Origin: Rhizobium sp. 2MFCol3.1 | GTDB lineage: Bacteria > Pseudomonadota > Alphaproteobacteria > Rhizobiales > Rhizobiaceae | Direction of reading: 5' to 3' | Length of the DNA: 64,000 bases | NCBI RefSeq assembly: GCF_000377565.1 | Contig: NZ_KB898357.1 | Span: forward strand, 186,001-250,000 | Shown here: one piece after another, positions 35,402-45,450 of the stretch | Layout of the letters: every line of letters starts with the position of its first letter | Position numbering within the stretch: position 1 is the first letter of the stretch | Notes under the pieces: generated by a model | Seen by the model: only the letters and a program-made list of their open reading frames with translations | Databases searched by the model: none | What the model was told of the DNA's origin: nothing | Position numbers and translations under genes: made by a program

Positions 35402-36805
35402 CTACTTCAAGGGAAAGACGAGGGTGACGGCGAGACCGCGATTGGTTGCCGCATCCGGATCGGTATCGCTGAGCTCCAGCTTGCCGCTGTGCAATTCCAT
35501 CACCGCTTCGACAAGCGAGAGGCCCAGCCCGGTGCCGGGCTTCGAACGGCTCTCGTCCAGCCGCACGAAGCGTTTCAGCACATCTTCGCGCTTGTCGGCA
35601 GGGATGCCGGGACCATGATCGGCGACCTGCAGGCAGATGGCATCGGGACGGCGCGTCAGCCGCAAAGAGACTTCGCCGCCCGCCTCCGCACCCGCCGAAT
35701 ACTTCACGGCATTGTCGATCAGGTTGAAGATCGCCTGGCCGATCAGTTCGCGGTTGCCCTGCACCTCGATGCCGGGCTCGATATCGGTGGTCATGGCAAG
35801 GCCCGCCTCGTCGGCCACCGGCTCGTAGAGTTCGGCGCTGTCGGCGACGATGGCGGAGAGATCGATCGTCGTCATCTCGGCGGCGACCGAACCCGCCTCG
35901 ACGCGGGAGATCATCAACAGCGCGTTGAAGGTGCGGATCAGCTGGTCGGATTCCGAAATGATCCCCTCCAGCGCCACGCGGCGCGTATCGGCATCCGGCG
36001 TATCGATCGCGTCCGCAGCCTTGTTGCGCAGGCGTGTCAGCGGCGTCTTCAGGTCGTGGGCGATGTTGTCGGAGACCTGGCGCAGCCCCTCGTTCAGCTT
36101 CTCGATACGGCCGAGCATGGTGTTCAGCGACACGGAGAGGCGGTCGAACTCGTCGCCGGAACCGCCGACCGGCAGACGCTGCGAGAGATCGCCGGCCATG
36201 ATCTTCTTGCTCGCCGCCGACATGCGGTCGATGCGCTTCAGCGCGTTGCGGCCAATGCCGAACCAGATGATGACGGCGCCGAGACCCATGATCGCGAGTG
36301 CGACCATCAGCGCCTGCCTGACGAGCACGCGGAACGCTTCCGGCTCGCCAAGGTCGCGGCCGATCAGGATGCGCAGGCCATTGTCGAGCACGTTGATGTT
36401 GGCGACGGCCATGTGCGGCTTGCTCTGCCCGCCCTCTGAATAGCGCTGATAGCGAAACGGCAGGCTGGTCCAGCCCTGCTCGTCGAGCACGCCCGGCTGG
36501 ACGGACGCGACGTTGCCGGCAAGGATATCGCCCGAGGGGCCTGCGATAATGTAGAGATTGGCGCCCGGCTGGCGGGCCCGGCGCTCCATGGTGCGCAACA
36601 ATAGATTCATGCCGCCATTGTCATAGGCGCGCTGAACCTGGTCGACCTCCTGCTGCACGGCCTCGCGGATCTGGCTGGTGAGCAGCCGTTCCGACATCGC
36701 CGTCACATAGAAGACGAGCGTTGCGGCGCAGATGGCGAAGAGCAGGATGTAGAGGGCCGAAAGGCGGACTGCCGTGGACTTGAAGAGAACCCAGAAGCGG
36801 TTCAT
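35402..36805 (-). CDS. HAMP-domain sensor histidine kinase next to degP
   Basis: A 467-residue kinase. TM1 is at about 15-36, a periplasmic sensor follows, TM2 is at about 163-186, and HAMP runs to about 235. The H-box is DNIAHDLKTPLTRLRNKA (H250), with catalytic N, G1 (DHGPGIP) and G2 (GTGLGLSLV) boxes. It resembles envelope-sensing OmpR-partner kinases. It overlaps the response regulator gene by 4 bp (ATGA), forming a cognate pair. The degP-like protease gene immediately upstream suggests envelope-stress sensing, an inference from context. Confidence 0.88.
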   Translation of the reverse strand: MNRFWVLFKSTAVRLSALYILLFAICAATLVFYVTAMSERLLTSQIREAVQQEVDQVQRAYDNGGMNLLLRTMERRARQPGANLYIIAGPSGDILAGNVASVQPGVLDEQGWTSLPFRYQRYSEGGQSKPHMAVANINVLDNGLRILIGRDLGEPEAFRVLVRQALMVALAIMGLGAVIIWFGIGRNALKRIDRMSAASKKIMAGDLSQRLPVGGSGDEFDRLSVSLNTMLGRIEKLNEGLRQVSDNIAHDLKTPLTRLRNKAADAIDTPDADTRRVALEGIISESDQLIRTFNALLMISRVEAGSVAAEMTTIDLSAIVADSAELYEPVADEAGLAMTTDIEPGIEVQGNRELIGQAIFNLIDNAVKYSAGAEAGGEVSLRLTRRPDAICLQVADHGPGIPADKREDVLKRFVRLDESRSKPGTGLGLSLVEAVMELHSGKLELSDTDPDAATNRGLAVTLVFPLK

Positions 36806-37548
36806 CCGTCATCCTTGATCATGTAGCCGGCGCCGCGAATGGTCTTCAAGAGCGGCAGGCTGAAATCCTTCTCGATCTTGGAGCGCAGCCGCGACACATG
36901 CACGTCGATGACGTTTGTCTGCGGATCGAAGTGATAATCCCAGACGTTTTCGAGCAGCATGGTGCGGGTGACCACCTGACCGGCATTCTTCATCAGATAT
37001 TCCAGCAGACGGAACTCGCGTGGCTGCAGCGGGATTTCCTTGCCGCCACGGCGGACTTCGTGGGCCAGACGATCGAGCTCCAGATCGCCGACGCGGTAGA
37101 CGACGTCCTGATCGGGCGTGCCCTTGCGGCGGCCGAGCACCTCGACGCGCGCCAGAAGCTCGCTGAAGGCATAGGGCTTGGGGAGATAGTCGTCGCCGCC
37201 GGCGCGCAGGCCGGTCACGCGGTCGTCGACCTGGCCAAGTGCGGAGAGAATGAGAACGGGGGTGTGGATGCCCTTGCGGCGCAGCTCGGCGATGACGGAA
37301 AGACCATCGCGACGCGGCAGCATGCGGTCGATCACAAGCACGTCGTAGGTATTTTCGGTCCCCATGAAGAGGCCGCTTTCGCCGTCGCTTGCATGGTCGG
37401 CGACAATACCCGCCTCACGAAAGGCTTTCGTGAGATAGGCCGCCGCTTCCAGATCGTCTTCGATGATGAGAATCTTCATGCGGCCGACATTACCCGCCGG
37501 CTGTGTTTCGGCAAGGCTCAAAGCGTGATCGTCTTGCTGGAAGGTCAT
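36802..37548 (-). CDS. OmpR-family response regulator next to degP
   Basis: A receiver plus winged-helix regulator. In the frame starting MKILIIEDD the phospho-acceptor is D51 (VLVIDRMLPRRDG), with the acidic pocket EDD and the conserved lysine in LPKPYAF. The C-terminal OmpR/PhoB DNA-binding domain contains LQPREFRLLEYLM and the recognition helix near NVIDVHVSRLRSKI. Start is uncertain: ATG 37548 gives 23 extra residues, GTG 37557 gives 26, and the internal ATG 37479 matches the usual family start, but none has a strong ribosome site. Partner of the adjacent kinase. Confidence 0.85.
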   Translation of the reverse strand: MTFQQDDHALSLAETQPAGNVGRMKILIIEDDLEAAAYLTKAFREAGIVADHASDGESGLFMGTENTYDVLVIDRMLPRRDGLSVIAELRRKGIHTPVLILSALGQVDDRVTGLRAGGDDYLPKPYAFSELLARVEVLGRRKGTPDQDVVYRVGDLELDRLAHEVRRGGKEIPLQPREFRLLEYLMKNAGQVVTRTMLLENVWDYHFDPQTNVIDVHVSRLRSKIEKDFSLPLLKTIRGAGYMIKDDG

Positions 37549-37628
37549 TGTCGTCACCTGCGATGGGTTGACAGGAAGAGCCGCGCGAGCGCGCGACCCT
37601 TCGAATTCGATCCGGAGAACCGGGGCGC

Positions 37629-39194
37629 TTAGCCCTGGTTTTCGACCGGAAGGGCCACGAAGCGGCTGCCTTCCTTAGACTGGATCTGGAACAGCGCGCG
37701 GGTGCGGCCATCCTTCTTCGCCTGGTTCAGCACCTTGACCACATCATCGGCTGAGGAGACTTCCTGGTTGTTGACCGAGGTGATCTTCTCGCCTTCCTTG
37801 ATGCCCTTGTCGGCAGCATCGGAGTTCGGGTCGATGCCGGTGATCTGCAGGCCCTTGCCGTCATCGGCAGGACCGACCGTCAGGCCGAGATCGGCGAGAG
37901 CCTTTTCGGATGCCGGGGTCTGTGCTTCCGGTGCCTGATCGCCATCATCGGTCGAAGCCTGCTGCTGTTCTGCCGGCAGTGTGCCGAGCTCAACCGTGAC
38001 AGGCATGGACTTGCCGGAGCGCCAGACGGAGAGTTCGACCTTCTTGCCCGGTGTCATCGCGCCGATGCGGCGGCTCAGATCACGGGCGTCCTTGACGGTC
38101 TCGCCGTTGACGGCGGTGACGACGTCGCCAGCCTTCATGCCGGCCTTTTCACCTGGCGTTCCAGCCTGAGCGTTGACGACGAGCGCGCCGCTGGCTTCAG
38201 AGAGGCCAAGCGAGTCGGCGATGTCCTTGGTGACCGGCTGGATCTGCACGCCGAGATAGCCGCGCGAGACCTGGCCGTCCTTCATCAGGTCGGCGACGAC
38301 GTCCTTGGCGGTCGATGCCGGGATCGCGAAGGCGATGCCGACGCTGCCGCCCGACGGCGAGAAGATGGCGGTATTGATGCCGACCACCTGGCCGCTGAGG
38401 TTGAAGGTCGGGCCACCGGAGTTGCCGCGGTTCACGGCTGCGTCGACCTGGAGATAATCGTCATAGGGGCCGGAGCCGATATCGCGGCCACGGGCCGAAA
38501 CGATACCTGCCGTCACCGTGCCGCCGAGGCCGAACGGGTTACCAACGGCAACGACCCAGTCGCCGACGCGGACGTTGTTGTCGTCGGCCCAGTTGACGTA
38601 GGTGAACTTCTTGCCCTTGCCGTCGACCTTCAGCACTGCGAGGTCGGTGCGCGGGTCCTTGCCGATCAGCTTGGCGTCGAGCTCGGTGCCGTCCTTCATG
38701 ACAGCGACGAAGGCCGCGCCATCGGAAACGACGTGATTGTTGGTGACGATATAGCCGTCTTCGGAGATGAAGAAGCCGGAGCCCTGGGCGACGGGACGCA
38801 GACGACCCTCATGCTGGCCAAGGCCGGGAGGATGCGCGCCGGGAGGGCCACGACGACCCTGCTGTTCGCCGAACTGGCGGAAGAAGGGCTTCAGGGCATC
38901 GGGGAGATCATCGAAACCACGGCCGTTGAAATCGAAGGAGAAGCCATTGTTGCCATCCTCATCGGAGACCGGCTTGACGCGGCTTTCGACGCGAACGGAA
39001 ACGACGGCAGGCGAAACGGCGTCGACGACATTGGCGAAGCTCGGCACGGACGGTGCCTCGACCTTGACCGCTTCGGCGTAGGAACGCGTAATTTCGAGGG
39101 GGACGCCAGTCGCCAGGACGGCGGTGGCAAGACCGGCAACGGTCGAGGCCTTGAGCACGGTCGACAGTGACGGAGCTTTGATAGTCTTCAGCAT
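37629..39194 (-). CDS. degP: DegP/HtrA-type periplasmic serine protease
   Basis: A 521-residue Do-family protease. It has an N-terminal export signal (about residues 1-40), then a trypsin-like domain with the triad H154 (VTNNHVV), D184 (RTDLAVLKV) and S259 (NRGNSGGPTFNL). Two PDZ domains follow (about 300-395 and 420-515). It degrades or refolds damaged envelope proteins. The start at MLKTIKAPS has AAGGTG upstream; a 35-codon in-frame extension upstream is rich in Arg and lacks a signal. The downstream two-component pair may regulate or be regulated with it, as in CpxRA/DegP systems. Confidence 0.94.
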   Translation of the reverse strand: MLKTIKAPSLSTVLKASTVAGLATAVLATGVPLEITRSYAEAVKVEAPSVPSFANVVDAVSPAVVSVRVESRVKPVSDEDGNNGFSFDFNGRGFDDLPDALKPFFRQFGEQQGRRGPPGAHPPGLGQHEGRLRPVAQGSGFFISEDGYIVTNNHVVSDGAAFVAVMKDGTELDAKLIGKDPRTDLAVLKVDGKGKKFTYVNWADDNNVRVGDWVVAVGNPFGLGGTVTAGIVSARGRDIGSGPYDDYLQVDAAVNRGNSGGPTFNLSGQVVGINTAIFSPSGGSVGIAFAIPASTAKDVVADLMKDGQVSRGYLGVQIQPVTKDIADSLGLSEASGALVVNAQAGTPGEKAGMKAGDVVTAVNGETVKDARDLSRRIGAMTPGKKVELSVWRSGKSMPVTVELGTLPAEQQQASTDDGDQAPEAQTPASEKALADLGLTVGPADDGKGLQITGIDPNSDAADKGIKEGEKITSVNNQEVSSADDVVKVLNQAKKDGRTRALFQIQSKEGSRFVALPVENQG

Positions 39195-39342
39195 AAGACG
39201 CACCTTCTTATATTTAAATCCACGGGACCGGCGGTTACCGGATCGGTCGATGGATAAAGATATAGGACGGCACACCTTACTGCGAACTGTCCGAGGCATG
39301 AAAAATTCGTAATGTCCGAATTCTTCCGCCTGGAGCGCGTAT

Positions 39343-39798
39343 TTACTTCTTCAGCAGCTCGCTCAAACGCGCCTGCTCGTCGCTCGTCAGCGCCGATCCG
39401 GTCGGCTGGCCGGCATAGCGGCGGGCGAAAACGACGAGCGACAGGCCGCCCAGCACCGCGAGCAGGATCGGAGCGCCCCACAAGAGCAGCGTCTTTGTCT
39501 CGAAGCGCGGCTTCAGCAGCACGAACTCGCCGTAGCGGGAGACGATGTAGCTCATCACCTGCTGGTCGCTGTCGCCATCGGTAATGCGCTTTCGCACCAG
39601 CAGACGCAGATCCTTGGCCAGTTCGGCGTTGGAATCGTCGATCGACTGGTTCTGGCAGACCATGCAGCGCAATTCCGCCGAGATAGCCCGCGCTCGGCTT
39701 TCGAGAGCGGGATCTTTCAGCATCTCGTCCGGGTTGACGGCGAAGGCCGGCACGGCGGACGTGATCAGGAGGAGAGCCAGAAGGAGGCGACGCATCAT
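39343..39798 (-). CDS. ccmH: Cytochrome c-type biogenesis protein CcmH (CycL)
   Basis: A 151-residue thiol protein. A signal peptide (about 1-20) is followed by the apocytochrome-reducing motif [11 protein letters not shown] (C45, C48), then a C-terminal membrane anchor (about 102-124). It keeps the CXXCH cysteines of apocytochrome c reduced for heme attachment, as part of the CcmFHI ligase on the periplasmic face. The ATG overlaps the ccmF stop (ATGA), a strong sign of coupling. A longer in-frame upstream start would lose the signal peptide at the N-terminus. Confidence 0.93.
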   Translation of the reverse strand: MMRRLLLALLLITSAVPAFAVNPDEMLKDPALESRARAISAELRCMVCQNQSIDDSNAELAKDLRLLVRKRITDGDSDQQVMSYIVSRYGEFVLLKPRFETKTLLLWGAPILLAVLGGLSLVVFARRYAGQPTGSALTSDEQARLSELLKK

Positions 39799-41783
39799 TC
39801 GGCCGGCTCCATGACAGGCTGCAGCGCCTTTGCCTTGCGGCGTGGCGCGCCGACGCGCAGGCGCCGGTCGCTGAGCGAGACGAAGCCGCCAAGCGCCATG
39901 ACGAGGGCGCCGCCCCAGATGCAGAGAATATAGGGCTTCCACCAGATACGCACGACGATACCGCCGTCATCTGTGGGATCACCGAGCGAGACGTAGAGCT
40001 GGCTCGCACCGAAGGTCAGGATACCGGCTTCCGTCGTCGGCATCTGGCCGGCGGTGTAGATGCGCTTGGCAGACCAGACGTCAGCCACCTCGACCCCACC
40101 TCTGGCGATGGTGAAATGACCGCGATCCTCGGTGTAGTTCGGACCGGTCGCCTTCTTCATGCCGTCGAAGCGCAGCGTGTAGCCGCCGGCATCGGTCACC
40201 TCGCCCTGCTTCATCTGCAGTACGTGCTCGGTCTGGAAGGTGGAAACGGCAACGATGCCCAGCACGGAAATGCCGAGGCCCGCATGGGCGAGCGCCGTGC
40301 CGAAGGCGGAACGTGGCAAGCCCTTGAGGCGGCGCCAGGCGATGCCAAGAGGCTGCTTGCCGACGCCGGCGCGATACCAGAGATCGGCGATGGCGCCGAG
40401 GACCAGGAAGAGACCGGCCGCGAGACCCAAAACCGACATGACCGGGCCGCCATGCTGGAGATAGAAGAATAGGACGGCGGCGACGAAGGCGAGTGCCGCA
40501 ACCGCATAGAGCCGCTGCAGCGCGCCCAGCAGGTCACCGCGTTTCCAGGCCAGCAGCGGGCCGAAGGGCACGATGACGAGCAGCGGCGCCATCAACAGGC
40601 CGAAGGTCATGTTGAAGAAGGGCGGGCCGACCGATATCTTGTCGTTGGTCAGCGTTTCCAGAACCAGCGGGTAGAGCGTACCCGTCAGCACCGTTCCGCA
40701 GGCAACCGTGAGGATCAGGTTGTTGACGACGAGCGCGCCTTCCCGCGAGATCGGCGCGAACAGGCCGCCGGCCGTCAGTCGCGGCGCCCGGAAGGCAAAG
40801 AGCGACAGCGCACCGCCGATGAAGAGCAGCAGGATGCAGAGGATGAAGACGCCGCGCGATGGGTCGCTGGCGAAGGCATGAACCGAGGTCAGCACGCCCG
40901 AGCGCACCAGGAAGGTACCCATCAGCGACAGCGAGAACGTCAGGATGGCGAGCAGCACCGTCCAGATTTTCAGCGCCTCGCGCTTTTCCATGACGAGAGC
41001 CGAGTGCAGCAGCGCCGTACCGGCAAGCCAGGGCATGAAGGAGGCGTTTTCGACCGGATCCCAGAACCACCAGCCGCCCCAGCCGAGTTCGTAATAGGCC
41101 CAGTAGGAGCCCATGGCGATGCCGAGCGTGAGGAAGGTCCATGCGGCCAGCGCCCAGGGACGGACCCAGCGCGCCCAGGCGGCGTCGATGCGGCCTTCGA
41201 TCAGGGCGGCGACAGCAAAGGAGAAGCAGACGGAGAAGCCGACATAGCCGAGATAGAGCAGCGGCGGATGGATGGCGAGGCCGATATCCTGCAGGATCGG
41301 GTTCAGATCCTTGCCCTCCGCCGGCGCCGGATCGAGGCGCGCGAAGGGGTTGGAGGTAAGCAGGATGAAGAGCAGGAAGGCCACCGAGATCCAGGCCTGC
41401 ACCGAAAGCACATTGGCCTTCAGCGTCTCGGGAAGATTGCGGCCGAAGATGGCGACCAGCGCGCTGAAAAGAGCCAGGATCAACAGCCAGAGCATCATCG
41501 ATCCCTCGTGATTGCCCCAGACGCCGGAGTATTTGTAGATCAGCGGCATCAGCGAATGCGAGTTTTCCCAGACGTTCTTCACCGAGAAGTCGGACACGAC
41601 ATGCGCATAGGTCAAGACGCCGAAGGAGAAGGCGACCAGCGCGAAAAGGACGACAGAGCCGATCGGCCCGACATCCATCATCGCCTGATCCACGCGCCGG
41701 GCGCCGATCAGCGGCACCAGCGACACGATGATCGCGGTGGCGAGCGCCAGAATGAGAGCGTAGTGGCCGATTTCGATGATCAT
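39795..41783 (-). CDS. ccmF: Heme lyase CcmF (CycK)
   Basis: A 662-residue polytopic protein of the usual CcmF length, with about 15 membrane helices. The tryptophan-rich heme-handling WWD segment is [19 protein letters not shown], flanked by conserved histidines. With CcmH and CcmI it takes heme from CcmE and ligates it to apocytochrome c. It overlaps ccmE by 4 bp upstream and ccmH downstream. Confidence 0.96.
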   Translation of the reverse strand: MIIEIGHYALILALATAIIVSLVPLIGARRVDQAMMDVGPIGSVVLFALVAFSFGVLTYAHVVSDFSVKNVWENSHSLMPLIYKYSGVWGNHEGSMMLWLLILALFSALVAIFGRNLPETLKANVLSVQAWISVAFLLFILLTSNPFARLDPAPAEGKDLNPILQDIGLAIHPPLLYLGYVGFSVCFSFAVAALIEGRIDAAWARWVRPWALAAWTFLTLGIAMGSYWAYYELGWGGWWFWDPVENASFMPWLAGTALLHSALVMEKREALKIWTVLLAILTFSLSLMGTFLVRSGVLTSVHAFASDPSRGVFILCILLLFIGGALSLFAFRAPRLTAGGLFAPISREGALVVNNLILTVACGTVLTGTLYPLVLETLTNDKISVGPPFFNMTFGLLMAPLLVIVPFGPLLAWKRGDLLGALQRLYAVAALAFVAAVLFFYLQHGGPVMSVLGLAAGLFLVLGAIADLWYRAGVGKQPLGIAWRRLKGLPRSAFGTALAHAGLGISVLGIVAVSTFQTEHVLQMKQGEVTDAGGYTLRFDGMKKATGPNYTEDRGHFTIARGGVEVADVWSAKRIYTAGQMPTTEAGILTFGASQLYVSLGDPTDDGGIVVRIWWKPYILCIWGGALVMALGGFVSLSDRRLRVGAPRRKAKALQPVMEPAE

Positions 41784-42232
41784 TTCGCCGCCTGTTCGTC
41801 TTTCCAGAGCCCCTGCTGCTTCAGCCTGTCGGCGACATCCTTGGGCATGTATTTCTCGTCATGCTTGGCAAGCACGGTATCGGCGGTGAAGACGTCGCTG
41901 CCGCTTTCGAATGTGCCCTCGGTCACCACGCCCTGCCCCTCGCGGAAGAGATCGGGAAGGATGCCGGTGAAGCGGACGTGGACCAGATCGCCCGAGGCAT
42001 CGGTCACGGCAAAACGCACCGTCGAGCCTGCGCCCCTGACCACGCTGCCCTCGCCGACCAGACCACCGAGGCGGATACGGGTTCCTGGAGGGACCGGATT
42101 GCTGGCGAGATCAGCCGGCATGTAGAAATAGGCGACCGAATTGCTGAAGGCGAACATCACCAGCAGAACGGCCGCGACAATGAAGCTCATTCCGCCGCCG
42201 ATTACCGCAAGGCGTTTCTGCTTGCGCGTCAT
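41780..42232 (-). CDS. ccmE: Heme chaperone CcmE (CycJ)
   Basis: A 150-residue membrane-anchored OB-fold protein. A basic N-terminus (MTRKQKR) precedes one helix (about 9-30). The periplasmic domain carries [10 protein letters not shown], where H124 forms the covalent bond to heme and Y128 is the nearby axial ligand. It shuttles heme from CcmC to CcmF. It sits in an unbroken ATGA-coupled operon between ccmI and ccmF. Confidence 0.97.
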   Translation of the reverse strand: MTRKQKRLAVIGGGMSFIVAAVLLVMFAFSNSVAYFYMPADLASNPVPPGTRIRLGGLVGEGSVVRGAGSTVRFAVTDASGDLVHVRFTGILPDLFREGQGVVTEGTFESGSDVFTADTVLAKHDEKYMPKDVADRLKQQGLWKDEQAAK

Positions 42233-43404
42233 TGCATCGTTCCTTGTGTCGCCGCTGCGTCCGCGGGAAGACCGAGTTCATGGGCGAGTGCCACAAGCTG
42301 CTTGCCCTTCTCGCCATCAGCGGGGAAAGCCGTCAGCCCGCGCTTCAGCGCCGCCGCCGCGCGGTCCTTGTCGTTCAATACCATATAGGAGCGGACCAGC
42401 CGCAGCCATCCGTCGAGATTGTCGGGGTTCTCTGTCAGCTTCGCGTCGAGACTGTCGACCATGCCGCGGATCATCTGCTGACGATCGCCGCTGTTCATCT
42501 GATCGGCCGCCGCGACATCAGCCTGCGTCGGCCCGCCGAGCGGTGCGGCTGCCGTTGGCGCGTTGCCCGCAGCCGGCGTGCCGCCGTTCTTTGCGATATG
42601 CTCGCTCACCAGCGGCATCCATGGCGCATCGGGCGGAGACTGCTTGGCAATGGCCTCGAAGCCGGCGCGGGCCTCGTCGGCCTTGCCTGCCTGTTCGAGA
42701 CCAAGCGCGATGTAGAAGCGGGCGCGCGGGTTTTCCGGCTCCAGCTTCAGCGATCGGGTCAGCACGTCGCGTGCATCGTCGGTGATCACGCCGCTCGAGG
42801 CGGCAATCAGCGTTTCGGCCAGCCCATCGAGCCGGGCCGCCGTTTCGCCGAGCAGCCGGATGGCGTTGCGGTAGGCGGTTTCGGCATCGGCGATGCGCAT
42901 GGTGTTGAAGTAAATCGGCGCCAGGATATCCCAGCCCTTGCCGTCATCCGGGTTCTCGGCGAGATGCCGCTCGGCCTTGGCGACAAGGATCGCCATGTCG
43001 TTGCCGGGATTCTCCAGGCGCGCCTCGAGAGGCTGCGAGGGCAGATCGGGTCTGCCCATTATGATGTAAAGACAGAGCCCCGTGAGCGGCAGCAGCATGA
43101 GGACGAAGACTTCGGCGGCGCGACGGTATCCGCGTCCAGCCTTGGGAGCGGCCGACGCCTCGGCGCTCGATACGGCAAGCAGACGTCGGCCGATTTCGGC
43201 GCGGGCATACTCGGCTTCCTCGGCGGAGATCAAACCACCGGCACGGTCGCGGTCGAGTTCTGCAAGCTGGTCGCGGTAGACGGCGGTTTCGCCGGCACGG
43301 CTATCGCCGGTCGCCTTCGAGCCCCGCAAAAGCGGATAAAGCAGAAGAGCGGCAACGGATGCCGTCATCACGGCCAGGAGAATCCAGAAAGTCATGACCG
43401 CCAA
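42229..43404 (-). CDS. ccmI: Apocytochrome c chaperone CcmI (CycH)
   Basis: A 391-residue protein with the two CcmI membrane helices (about 4-22 and 96-114) enclosing a cytoplasmic loop, then a periplasmic TPR domain (about 150-380). TPR-like pairs include [19 protein letters not shown] and [17 protein letters not shown]. It holds the C-terminus of apocytochrome c and delivers it to CcmFH. It is the first gene of the four-gene operon. Confidence 0.93.
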   Translation of the reverse strand: MAVMTFWILLAVMTASVAALLLYPLLRGSKATGDSRAGETAVYRDQLAELDRDRAGGLISAEEAEYARAEIGRRLLAVSSAEASAAPKAGRGYRRAAEVFVLMLLPLTGLCLYIIMGRPDLPSQPLEARLENPGNDMAILVAKAERHLAENPDDGKGWDILAPIYFNTMRIADAETAYRNAIRLLGETAARLDGLAETLIAASSGVITDDARDVLTRSLKLEPENPRARFYIALGLEQAGKADEARAGFEAIAKQSPPDAPWMPLVSEHIAKNGGTPAAGNAPTAAAPLGGPTQADVAAADQMNSGDRQQMIRGMVDSLDAKLTENPDNLDGWLRLVRSYMVLNDKDRAAAALKRGLTAFPADGEKGKQLVALAHELGLPADAAATQGTMQ

Positions 43405-43507
43405 TTACTCGAAGCGCGCGATCATTCCAATATGCAAAGCCACGATGACGATGATTTGAAGTAATTTGCCGCACGTTACCAAATGGAGGCAACGTCAGGA
43501 CTTTGGC

Positions 43508-43936
43508 TCAGCCGAGAGGCGACCAGCTGCCGTCACCATTGCGGCAGGCCGATCCGCGCGCCAGCGTGTCCTTGCCGTCGACGGTGAGCGTGTGGGTGTA
43601 CTGGCGGCAATTCTGCGAGCCGACCTGATAGGGAGCCGCGGCCACGACCTTGCCGCTCACATTGCGGCCGCTCCAGACGACCGGCTGGCCGACAGCGGCC
43701 CCTTCCAGCGCGCGGTACTCGGCTTCGAGAGCCCGCTGCCGGTCGCTGTCGCTCAAGGTCACGCCGGTGCGGCCGACGATGCCGCCCTGCAGGGCTTCGA
43801 TGATGGTGGCGGAGGCCGATGGCTTGCGGCCGCCGAAAAGGCCGGATGAGGCGCCGCTCTTCGTCGTCTGGCAGCCGGTCAGAGCCATGCATGCCACAAG
43901 AGAAAGACCAATTATGCCTTTTGAGCTAGGTATCAT
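43508..43936 (-). CDS. Small outer-membrane-type lipoprotein (17 kDa antigen / RT0821-like)
   Basis: A 142-residue lipoprotein. The signal peptide ends in the lipobox ALTGC (C22). A glycine-containing amphipathic stretch follows (IIEALQGGIVGRTG), as in 17-kDa surface-antigen proteins, then a compact beta domain with VGSQNCRQYTHTLTVDG and a Cys pair (about C110, C130). The C-terminal pattern is that of RT0821/Lpp0805-type surface proteins. Function unknown; it probably sits on the inner leaflet of the outer membrane. It is transcribed alone between feuQ and ccmI. Confidence 0.75.
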   Translation of the reverse strand: MIPSSKGIIGLSLVACMALTGCQTTKSGASSGLFGGRKPSASATIIEALQGGIVGRTGVTLSDSDRQRALEAEYRALEGAAVGQPVVWSGRNVSGKVVAAAPYQVGSQNCRQYTHTLTVDGKDTLARGSACRNGDGSWSPLG

Positions 43937-44046
43937 TCAGTCGAACCCGAACCAGGTGTCAAACGCGCCACAGGTGCAAGCCGCACCCCGCCTTAGGCCG
44001 AGGTAAAGCATGCTATGCAAATGTCTTTCTGGCATCAAGCCGCCGA

Positions 44047-45450
44047 TCACGCAACATCCTTTGTGACACCGGGAAGAATAAGGCGCGCCTTCAGCCCGCC
44101 CCACTCGCCGCGCGACAGTTCCAGCCGGCCCTGATACTCGTTGGCGATCTCGGTCACGATCGAAAGACCAAGGCCGGTGCCGGGCTTGCTCTCGTCGAGA
44201 CGGCGGCCGCGCTTCAGCGCCTCGCGGATCTGATCGGGCTCAAGACCGGGGCCATCATCCTCGACAATCACCTCGACCCAATGGCGGCGGGCGCTGCCCT
44301 CCCCGCCCTTGACGTCATCGGGGGCTTCGGCGACCGAAAGCCTGACCTTGTGGACGGCGAAGCGCGAGGCGTTTTCAAGCAGGTTGCCGACCACTTCCTC
44401 CAGGTCCTGCTGCTCCAGCGCCACGGCCAGATGCGGCGGGTTGACGAGGAGGTCGAACTCCTTGTCGACGTTCAGGCGGCGCATGACGCGCACCAGCCGT
44501 TCCAGCGCCGGCTCGGCGTCGGTACGGGCGAGCACGGATTCGCGCTGGGCGGCAATGCGGGCGCGGTTGAGATAGGATTGCACCTGCCCCTGCATCGATT
44601 CCGCCTGGCTCTTGACCAGCTCACCATGCGAGCGCTCCAAGACGCGGGCCTCGTTGAGCAGCACGGCGATCGGCGTCTTCAGCGAATGGGCGAGATTGCC
44701 GACCTGCATGCGGGCGCGCTCGACGATGCGGCGGTTGCTGTCGATCAGCGCGTTGACCTCGTTGGCAAGCGGCAGGATCTCGCGCGGGAACTCGCCCTTC
44801 AGCTGCTCGCTCTCGCCGGCGCGGATACGCTCCAGTGCGGCGCGCGCCTTGTCGAGCGGCTTCAGGCCATAGAGAATAGCGAGCGCGTTGACGATCAAGC
44901 TGCCGACACCGAAGCCGGCGAGCGCGAGATAGAGGCTGTGGGAGAAGTTGCGGACGTCGTCCTCGACGACATCGACATTGCCGGTGACGCGAAAGCGCGC
45001 GGCGCGGCCATCGGTGTCGAGCACCACTTCGGTTTCGGCGACCTGGATACGGTTCTGCGAGGTGTCGGTGACCTGATAATAGCGCTCGTAGTTCTTGTCG
45101 AACGGCGCTTCCAGCACGGAGGGAACGGGGATGGTCGTGGCGCCGAGCGAGGGCGAGACCAGCGGCGGGGCCGTGTAGGTCCCAAGCGGCTCGACCATCC
45201 AGTACCAGCCGGTCTTCGGCTGGGCGAAGCGCAGGTCGCCGAGCTGCGGGCTGCCCGACAGCGCGCCCTGATCGCCGATCGCCACCGAGTTGATGACGTT
45301 ATAGAGCTGCGCGCGCAGGAGATCCTGAAAGCCGCGCTCGGCGCTCTTGCGATAGAGCGTCGAGATCAACAGGCCGATTACGACAAGCGCCACGGTCGAC
45401 CAGATCGTGGTCAGAAGCAGGACGCGTGCGGTAAGAGACTTAATTCGCAT
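44047..45450 (-). CDS. feuQ: PhoQ-like sensor histidine kinase, FeuQ type
   Basis: A 467-residue kinase. TM1 is at about 8-30, a periplasmic sensor at about 31-170, TM2 at about 172-194, then HAMP. Its H-box is the PhoQ-style NLAHSLKTPIAVLLNEA (H255), with ATPase boxes DDGPGLE and GTGLGLSIV. In rhizobia FeuQ/FeuP responds to osmotic conditions and controls cyclic glucan export, and the periplasmic protein FeuN inhibits FeuQ. The gene order feuN-feuP-feuQ here matches that system. It overlaps feuP by 11 bp. The name rests on architecture plus gene order. Confidence 0.75.
   Translation of the reverse strand: MRIKSLTARVLLLTTIWSTVALVVIGLLISTLYRKSAERGFQDLLRAQLYNVINSVAIGDQGALSGSPQLGDLRFAQPKTGWYWMVEPLGTYTAPPLVSPSLGATTIPVPSVLEAPFDKNYERYYQVTDTSQNRIQVAETEVVLDTDGRAARFRVTGNVDVVEDDVRNFSHSLYLALAGFGVGSLIVNALAILYGLKPLDKARAALERIRAGESEQLKGEFPREILPLANEVNALIDSNRRIVERARMQVGNLAHSLKTPIAVLLNEARVLERSHGELVKSQAESMQGQVQSYLNRARIAAQRESVLARTDAEPALERLVRVMRRLNVDKEFDLLVNPPHLAVALEQQDLEEVVGNLLENASRFAVHKVRLSVAEAPDDVKGGEGSARRHWVEVIVEDDGPGLEPDQIREALKRGRRLDESKPGTGLGLSIVTEIANEYQGRLELSRGEWGGLKARLILPGVTKDVA

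Noticed and set aside
39195..39299. A 35-codon N-terminal extension of the DegP-like protein
   Set aside because: The extension is Arg-rich and would bury the export signal; the internal ATG has a good ribosome site.
39799..39942. A 48-codon N-terminal extension of CcmH
   Set aside because: It would place the signal peptide internally and overlap ccmF coding; the ATGA coupling supports the shorter start.
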